From positions 574-40,461 of the forward strand of contig JADFYN010000007.1 of NCBI GenBank assembly GCA_015233055.1: DNA of 39,888 nt, in the 5' to 3' direction. The notes beneath the pieces were generated by a model, which was not told the origin of the DNA, did no database searches, and saw nothing but the letters and a program-made list of their open reading frames with translations. Each line of letters begins with the position of its first letter. Within the stretch, counting starts at the first letter, position 1. The translations under genes and the position numbers were made by a program. This document shows positions 35,046 to 39,888 of the stretch, piece by piece. The DNA comes from Deltaproteobacteria bacterium (GTDB lineage: Bacteria; Desulfobacterota; JADFXK01).

Positions 35046-35276
35046 TTAGGTGTGTTCTTTGACGTACGTAATACAATTAATCACGGTCTTAATCTTCTCA
35101 GCGTCCTCATCGGCGATTTCAATCCCGAATTCCTCTTCCATGGCCATGATCAGCTCCACTAAATCCAAAGAATCGGCGCCCAGGTCGTCTACGAATGAGG
35201 CCTCAGGAACGACATCTTGTTCGGCCACGCTAAGCTGATCACAGATAATCTTTTTTACTTTTTCATCTATCGACAT
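35046..35276 (-). CDS. acpP: Acyl carrier protein
   Basis: A 76-residue acidic carrier protein for fatty-acid synthesis. Ser36 in [11 protein letters not shown] is the phosphopantetheine attachment site. Size, charge and position between fabG and fabF are typical. CAGGAGA precedes the ATG. Confidence 0.97.
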   Translation of the reverse strand: MSIDEKVKKIICDQLSVAEQDVVPEASFVDDLGADSLDLVELIMAMEEEFGIEIADEDAEKIKTVINCITYVKEHT

Positions 35277-35307
35277 GACATTATCTCCTGTTTAATTATT
35301 TTGCAGC

Positions 35308-35313
35308 ATTATA
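35308..35313 (-). promoter_or_regulatory. Candidate -10 element of acpP
   Basis: A perfect TATAAT on the minus strand about 32 bases upstream of the acpP ATG; no good -35 is visible at 16-19 bases. The 235-bp fabG-acpP gap is long for an operon, which fits a separate acpP promoter. Confidence 0.35.
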
Positions 35314-35511
35314 GCCTTAGATCATATCGCCGATTCAGCGCCGAGATAACCTGGTGTCTTTGCGTCATCCAGACGGAGCCGGCCTTCGGGAACATCTGCT
35401 TGCACGGGCCGTCACTAAACCTGAGCCAAGTCTCGGCCGGGTTTTCATGACCAAGAAAGGCCCTGTCTGTTTATCACGAATCGACATCCGCAGAAAACGT
35501 CTTTCATATGT

Positions 35512-36258
35512 TTACGAGTATAATCCGCCATTTATATGAATTGTTTGGCCGGTAACATAAGTGGCGGCATCTGAAACCAAGAAAGCCACCACCCCGGCAA
35601 TCTCATCAACGGTGCCCATCCTGCCCATGGGAATATTACGCAAAAACTCATCTTTTATCTTTTGAGGCAGCACCGCGGTCATTTCGGTGTCGATAAACCC
35701 CGGGGCTACGGCGTTGACGGTGATCCCTCGGCCGGCTAGCTCCATGGCCGCGGTCTTAGTCATGGCGATCAGACCCGCCTTAGCCGCGGAGTAGTTGACC
35801 TGCCCGATATTCCCTTTGGCCCCAACGACCGAAGAAATACTTACAATTCGACCGGACCGTTGTTTCATCATCACCTTGGCCGCCTGCTGGGTCATCAAGT
35901 AAGCGCCCTTAAGATCAATGTTCAGAACCCGATCCCATTCACTTTCTTTCATCCGGACCAAAAAGTTGTCGGCCGTGATCCCGGCGTTGTTCACCAGCAC
36001 GTCTATCCGGCCAAATCGCTTGATGATATCCTCATAGAATTCGTTCACCCGGTCCGATGAAGAAATATCGAACCGAAACGCCTCAGCCTGGGCGGCCAGG
36101 GGTTTCAGCATCTCCAGGGTCTTCTCAGCCTCCGAGTCGTCTGGATCATAATGATTGAGCAACATCACGCTCTTAGAACCGGCCAGGGCCAAGGCGATCG
36201 CCCGGCCGATGCCCCGGGAACCACCGGTAATAATCACAACTCGATCAAATTCACTCAC
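35512..36258 (-). CDS. fabG: 3-oxoacyl-ACP reductase
   Basis: A 248-residue NADPH-dependent short-chain dehydrogenase that reduces 3-oxoacyl-ACP. TGGSRGIG (11-18) binds the cofactor, NNAG (90-93) is present, and the catalytic residues are Ser143, Tyr156 and Lys160. The C-terminal TGQTIHINGG is typical of FabG. It heads the fabG-acpP-fabF run; fabD, fabH and plsX, commonly just upstream, are absent and etf genes are found instead. Confidence 0.93.
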   Translation of the reverse strand: MSEFDRVVIITGGSRGIGRAIALALAGSKSVMLLNHYDPDDSEAEKTLEMLKPLAAQAEAFRFDISSSDRVNEFYEDIIKRFGRIDVLVNNAGITADNFLVRMKESEWDRVLNIDLKGAYLMTQQAAKVMMKQRSGRIVSISSVVGAKGNIGQVNYSAAKAGLIAMTKTAAMELAGRGITVNAVAPGFIDTEMTAVLPQKIKDEFLRNIPMGRMGTVDEIAGVVAFLVSDAATYVTGQTIHINGGLYS

Positions 36259-36280
36259 CCTAAATCTCCCCGTCTAAAAC

Positions 36281-36350
36281 GTTACCGGTTGCATGTTGCT
36301 GGTTACATGTTGCTGGTTACATGTTACATGTCGCTTGTTACATGTTAATT
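36281..36350. repeat. Heptanucleotide array, 10 units
   Basis: Ten consecutive 7-base units of the form GTTRCNN, mainly GTTACAT and GTTGCTG, with one GTCGCTT and a final GTTAATT. It starts 22 bases upstream of the fabG start. Confidence 0.85.
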
Positions 36351-36447
36351 TCGACAAGCCCTTTTATTAGCTCAAATGCAAGGCACATAATTTATAATTG
36401 GCAATTCATACTCGTGACTCACAACATGAAACTTGAGGCAAAAACCA

Positions 36448-36482
36448 GTAACCTGTAACTTGTAACATGTAACTTGTAACAT
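36448..36482. repeat. Heptanucleotide array, 5 units, inverted
   Basis: Five units of GTAACNT, the reverse-strand form of the 36281-36350 repeat, so the two arrays face each other across about 100 bases. The last unit reaches into the etfA stop codon. Confidence 0.8.
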
Positions 36483-37693
36483 CAAATCCCCATTCGGGCC
36501 TTGATGCCTTCGATTAATGCCGGTACGATTTCGAAAAGATCCCCCACCAGGCCATAGGTGGCCACGTTGAAGATGGGCGCATGGGGATCATTATTGATAG
36601 CCACGATCACATCCGATGACTGCATTCCGACCAGATGTTGCACCGCTCCGGAGACGCCGACTGCGATGTAGAGCTTAGGATTAACTGTTTTGCCGGTCTG
36701 GCCGATTTGATGGGCGTAAGAAAGCCACTCGGCATCCACCGCACCGCGAGAAGCGCCCACGGCCGCCCCCAGCAACCCAGCTAATTCATAGATCAACTGA
36801 AAATTTTTGGCCGACTGCAATCCCCGGCCGCCGGTCACGATAATCTCTGCCTCGGCCAGATTAACCTGATCGGTCAATTCCTGAACGACTTCCATCAGGC
36901 TGGTCTTAAACCCGCTATGATTTAACGACACCTGGACCAGTTGACCTTTTCTTCCAGGCTGGGGGGTCGGCCGTTTCATCACTCGCGGCCTGACGGTGGC
37001 CATTTGAGGACGCCGTTCGGGACAAACGATGGTGGCCATGATATTGCCCCCAAAAGCCGGGCGAGTTTGCAGCAACAGGTTTTGAGGATCAATGTCCAGC
37101 CCGGTGCAGTCAGCGGTCAGTCCCGTTCCCAGTTTGGCGGCCACATGGGGGATAAACGAGCGTCCCACGGCCGTGGCCCCGGCCAGCACGATATTCGGCC
37201 GATGTTCCGTAATTAATTCAGTTAAAACAGCCGAATAACGCTCGTCGGTAAACCCCTCCAGGTCGGGATGATCAGCCAGATAAACCACATCGGCCCCAAA
37301 AGCAAAGAGCGTATCAGCTAATCCGGCCACCTGATGACCCAGCAACACCGCGGAGAGCGGGCAGCCCAGGATGTCGGCCAGACGCCGCCCTTCTCCCAGC
37401 AATTCCATGGACACGGGGGCCAGAACTTTTTCCCTTTGCTCGGCATAGACCCAAACCCCCCGGCTGTCGTCGGGTCCGGTTAAGGCCGCTTCTTTCTTCC
37501 CCAAGATGTAAATGGCATCAAAATCACAAGCATCGACGCAGGCCGCGCACAGGTTACATCCCTCGCCGATAACGGCTGTCTCGTCCACCAAAATCGCCCC
37601 AAAGGGGCAGGTGTCGGCACAGTTGCCGCAACCAGTGCATTTATCTTTGTCTACGAATATCCCGGTAGGGGTTTGGCTGGTATCTTGGTTCAC
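36482..37693 (-). CDS. etfA: ETF alpha subunit with N-terminal 2x[4Fe-4S] ferredoxin domain
   Basis: A 403-residue electron-transfer flavoprotein alpha chain. The N-terminal 65 residues form a ferredoxin domain with Cys19, Cys22, Cys25, Cys29 and Cys46, Cys49, Cys52, Cys56. The EtfA body follows, with the FAD-binding signature LYIAVGVSGAVQHLVGM near residue 345 and IVAINNDPHAPIF. Such fused ferredoxin domains are known in CarE of the caffeyl-CoA reductase complex and in ETFs of several anaerobes. The start is a GTG at 37693 with GGAG upstream. It is the last gene of the order acyl-CoA dehydrogenase, etfB, etfA. Confidence 0.94.
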   Translation of the reverse strand: MNQDTSQTPTGIFVDKDKCTGCGNCADTCPFGAILVDETAVIGEGCNLCAACVDACDFDAIYILGKKEAALTGPDDSRGVWVYAEQREKVLAPVSMELLGEGRRLADILGCPLSAVLLGHQVAGLADTLFAFGADVVYLADHPDLEGFTDERYSAVLTELITEHRPNIVLAGATAVGRSFIPHVAAKLGTGLTADCTGLDIDPQNLLLQTRPAFGGNIMATIVCPERRPQMATVRPRVMKRPTPQPGRKGQLVQVSLNHSGFKTSLMEVVQELTDQVNLAEAEIIVTGGRGLQSAKNFQLIYELAGLLGAAVGASRGAVDAEWLSYAHQIGQTGKTVNPKLYIAVGVSGAVQHLVGMQSSDVIVAINNDPHAPIFNVATYGLVGDLFEIVPALIEGIKARMGI

Positions 37694-37823
37694 GTTGATG
37701 AGACTCCATTAGCCGGTCGATGGAAATCTTTCATTCCGATAGGCGGCGTGCGTAACCACTGCGTCCCCTGCGATTTGTTTTTCTCGAAATGATGGAATTC
37801 GGCATCAGGCTGCTGTAATTTAA

Positions 37824-38618
37824 TTATTTGCTTATTTTTAATATCCCGTCATCCGTCAGCCGATCCAGGAGCGAAGCCGCCTGGACCGCCGGGGCACCCA
37901 CAACGAGTTCCCTTTTACCGCGTGGCTGGGGGGCAAAAACCTTGACCACCTTGGTGGGCGATCCGGCCAGACCGGCCTGGGCATCATCCAATCCAATTTC
38001 GGCCGGTCCCCAGGCTGAGATCTCAATTTTCTTTGCCCGCATTTTTCCTTTGAGGGAAGGCATTCGAGGCAGGTTGATCTCTTTGACCACGGTCATTAAA
38101 GCCGGCAAAAGCAACCGGACAACGTCATAGCCATCGTCCATGAGCCGCTCCACGGTCAGGCTCTGTTCCGTAATTTCCCGGACTTTCCTAACAAAGGAGA
38201 CATGGGGCAGGCCCAAGTGCGCGGCCAGTTCCGGGCCGACCTGGGCGGTGTCGCCGTCTATCGCCTGTTTCCCACAGATAATCAGATCAAAACCGATTTT
38301 CTTGATCCCGTGGGCCAGAGTCTTTGAAGTGGCCAGAGTATCGGCCCCGGCAAAGGCCCGAGAACTGAGCAAGACGGCTTCATCAGCTCCATAAGATACG
38401 GCTTCCCGGAGAGATGACTCGGTTTGAGGCGGCCCCATACTGATGACGGTCACCGTACCACCCATCTTTTCCTTAATCCGCAGTCCCTCTTCCAGGGCGT
38501 ACATATCAAAAGGATTGATGATGGATTCGACCCCCTCTCGTTTGAGGGTATATGTTTTCTCATCCAGCTTGACGTTTTTGGCGTCCGGAACTTGTTTGAT
38601 GCAAACGACAATACGCAT
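37824..38618 (-). CDS. etfB: ETF beta subunit
   Basis: A 264-residue electron-transfer flavoprotein beta chain. IVCIKQVPDAK at the N-terminus, NPFDMYALEEGLRIKEK and ICGKQAIDGDTAQVGPELA near residue 115 are family motifs; the IDGDTAQVGP form is the one seen in ETFs of anaerobes, including bifurcating ones. It pairs with etfA 130 bases downstream and lies 140 bases after the acyl-CoA dehydrogenase gene. Confidence 0.94.
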   Translation of the reverse strand: MRIVVCIKQVPDAKNVKLDEKTYTLKREGVESIINPFDMYALEEGLRIKEKMGGTVTVISMGPPQTESSLREAVSYGADEAVLLSSRAFAGADTLATSKTLAHGIKKIGFDLIICGKQAIDGDTAQVGPELAAHLGLPHVSFVRKVREITEQSLTVERLMDDGYDVVRLLLPALMTVVKEINLPRMPSLKGKMRAKKIEISAWGPAEIGLDDAQAGLAGSPTKVVKVFAPQPRGKRELVVGAPAVQAASLLDRLTDDGILKISK

Positions 38619-38678
38619 AATTCGGCCCTGGTCAAAGATGAATACCGATTAGGGGTGACGGGGGGGAACACTACCCTG

Positions 38679-38713
38679 GTTGCTCGTTACTGGTTGCTCG
38701 TTGCCGGTCATTG
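38679..38713. repeat. Heptanucleotide array, 5 units
   Basis: GTTGCTC, GTTACTG, GTTGCTC, GTTGCCG and a weaker GTCATTG: the same period and core as the array at 36281-36350, here between the acyl-CoA dehydrogenase and etfB genes. A G7 tract (38660-38666) lies next to it. Confidence 0.7.
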
Positions 38714-38758
38714 ACTTTGGGGCAGGGCAAAGGAGCGAACCGGGTTAGCCCTGGTTAA

Positions 38759-39888
38759 TCAGGTTTTGCGGGAAAATTCCTTATTCAATTCCTGACCTAT
38801 GACATTCCGTTGAATCTGGTTGGTTCCTTCGTAGATTTGAAGGATTTTGGCGTCACGCATCATTTTTTCCACCGGATAATCACGCATGTAACCATGCCCG
38901 CCCAGAATCTGAACGGCGTCGGTCGTCACTTTCATGGCCATGTCGGTGGCAAAGAGCTTCGTCATGGCCGAGACCTTGGAGATATCTTTTGCCCCGCTAT
39001 CCACGAACCTGGCTACGGCATAGACCAGTGCCCGCGCGGCTTCAACCTGGGTGGCCATATCGGCCAGCATGTGCTGGACCGCCTGAAATGAAATAATGGG
39101 ACGGTCAAACTGAACTCTTTCTTTGGCGTATTTGATGGCTTCTTCCAGGGCCCCTTGGGCAACCCCAACAGCCTGGGAACCGACGCCGGGCCTGGATTTA
39201 TCAAGGGTATGCATGGCCGCAACAAACCCCATCCCTTCCCGGCGGAGTAGTCGGTCGGCGGGGATAAGGCAATTGGAAAAAATCAGTTCCCCCGTGGTGG
39301 AAGAACGTATGCCCATCTTCTTTTCTTTTTTACCGAAGGTAAATCCCGGATCACCCTTTTCAACGATAAAGGCGCTGGCGCCGCGGGGTCCCTTTTGGCG
39401 GTCGGTGATGGCGATGATGACATAGACATCCGCTTCGCCGGCATTGGTAATCCATTGCTTTGTCCCGTTCAGAAGATATCCGTCAGCCTGACGAACGGCA
39501 GTCGTCCGGATGCCCGAGGCATCTGAACCGGCCGTAGACTCCGTCAGAGCAAACGCGGCGATTTTCTTACCTGAAGCCAAATCTGGAAGATATTTCTTTT
39601 TCTGGTCATCATTACCAAAAAGAAGGATCGGATAGGTCCCCAAGCCGCTGGCCGCATAACTGGTGGCCACTCCGCAGCAAACGCGACTAATCTCTTCCAC
39701 GGCCAGGCAATTGATCAGACACCCCCCCCCGAATCCGCCATACTCTTCCGGGATAATCAGGCCGAATAGATCTGATTCAGCCAATACCTTTATGATTTCG
39801 TGGGGAAATTGTTCTTTTTCATCCAGCTCGGCCCGAACCGGCAAGATCCGTTCCTCGGCGATTTTCCTGGCCAGGTCTTTAACCATCA
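38759..39888 (-). CDS. Acyl-CoA dehydrogenase (5' end cut by window)
   Basis: FAD-dependent acyl-CoA dehydrogenase; 375 residues are visible and the usual first 10-15 appear to lie beyond the window edge, since the frame remains open and the first Met is probably internal. FALTESTAGSDASG matches the substrate/FAD-binding signature, QWITNAGEADVYVI follows, and the catalytic-base Glu lies in IYEGTNQIQRN about 23 residues from the end. A G9 run encodes three glycines in GFGGGC (39722-39730 on the plus strand). It is followed by etfB and etfA, its likely electron partners. The acyl-CoA substrate cannot be predicted. Confidence 0.93.
   Translation of the reverse strand, partial: MVKDLARKIAEERILPVRAELDEKEQFPHEIIKVLAESDLFGLIIPEEYGGFGGGCLINCLAVEEISRVCCGVATSYAASGLGTYPILLFGNDDQKKKYLPDLASGKKIAAFALTESTAGSDASGIRTTAVRQADGYLLNGTKQWITNAGEADVYVIIAITDRQKGPRGASAFIVEKGDPGFTFGKKEKKMGIRSSTTGELIFSNCLIPADRLLRREGMGFVAAMHTLDKSRPGVGSQAVGVAQGALEEAIKYAKERVQFDRPIISFQAVQHMLADMATQVEAARALVYAVARFVDSGAKDISKVSAMTKLFATDMAMKVTTDAVQILGGHGYMRDYPVEKMMRDAKILQIYEGTNQIQRNVIGQELNKEFSRKT

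Overview
The window looks like a chromosomal segment of an anaerobic Desulfobacterota-type bacterium (sulfate-reducing or syntrophic). The evidence is gene content only: an Nfn/Sud flavoprotein pair, formate-tetrahydrofolate ligase, a CooC-type maturation ATPase beside a DUF3786 protein, a B-type succinate dehydrogenase/fumarate reductase joined to a two-subunit class I fumarase, an acyl-CoA dehydrogenase with an ETF whose alpha subunit carries a ferredoxin domain, and two sigma54-activator two-component systems. I saw no rRNA, tRNA, CRISPR array, phage gene or transposase.

Layout. 0.3-4.5 kb: two exported beta-propeller proteins that share a duplicated domain of unknown function. 4.5-4.7 kb: a 183-bp MITE-like element with perfect 18-bp terminal inverted repeats; a decayed relative lies at 15.05-15.22 kb. 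4.8-7.2 kb (minus): nfnB and nfnA. 7.2-9.4 kb (plus): fhs behind a structured leader. 9.4-10.3 kb: a convergent non-coding gap with a duplicated hairpin/Shine-Dalgarno/micro-ORF module. 10.3-13.2 kb (minus): NtrC-type regulator and histidine kinase, divergent from a porin at 13.7-15.0 kb with clear sigma70 promoter and terminator. 15.3-20.2 kb (minus): an operon reading fumarase alpha, fumarase beta, sdhC, sdhA, sdhB. 20.4-21.8 kb (minus): nitroreductase and a DUF6125-like protein. 21.9-27.7 kb (minus): an overlapping operon of periplasmic binding protein, sensor kinase, sigma54 activator and TonB-dependent receptor. 28-30.5 kb (minus): sugar-nucleotide epimerase, CooC, DUF3786. 30.8-36.3 kb (minus): fabG-acpP-fabF-rpiB-glyA-comEB-nrdR. 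36.5-39.9 kb (minus): acyl-CoA dehydrogenase (cut by the window edge), etfB, etfA.

How it fits together. Fhs feeds formate into the tetrahydrofolate branch of the Wood-Ljungdahl pathway and GlyA uses the same C1 pool; CooC and DUF3786 belong to the carbonyl branch. Nfn balances NADH, NADPH and ferredoxin, and the ferredoxin-type ETF with its dehydrogenase may be a second bifurcating complex. Fumarase and the quinone-linked dehydrogenase interconvert malate, fumarate and succinate. The binding-protein/kinase/regulator/receptor operon resembles a self-contained sense-and-import module for an unknown ligand.

The signals least explained by known families are the shared domain of the two propeller proteins, the MITE-like element, the duplicated non-coding module at 9.6-9.9 kb, the three-arm alternative pairing in the fhs leader, and three heptanucleotide arrays around the fabG/etf genes.
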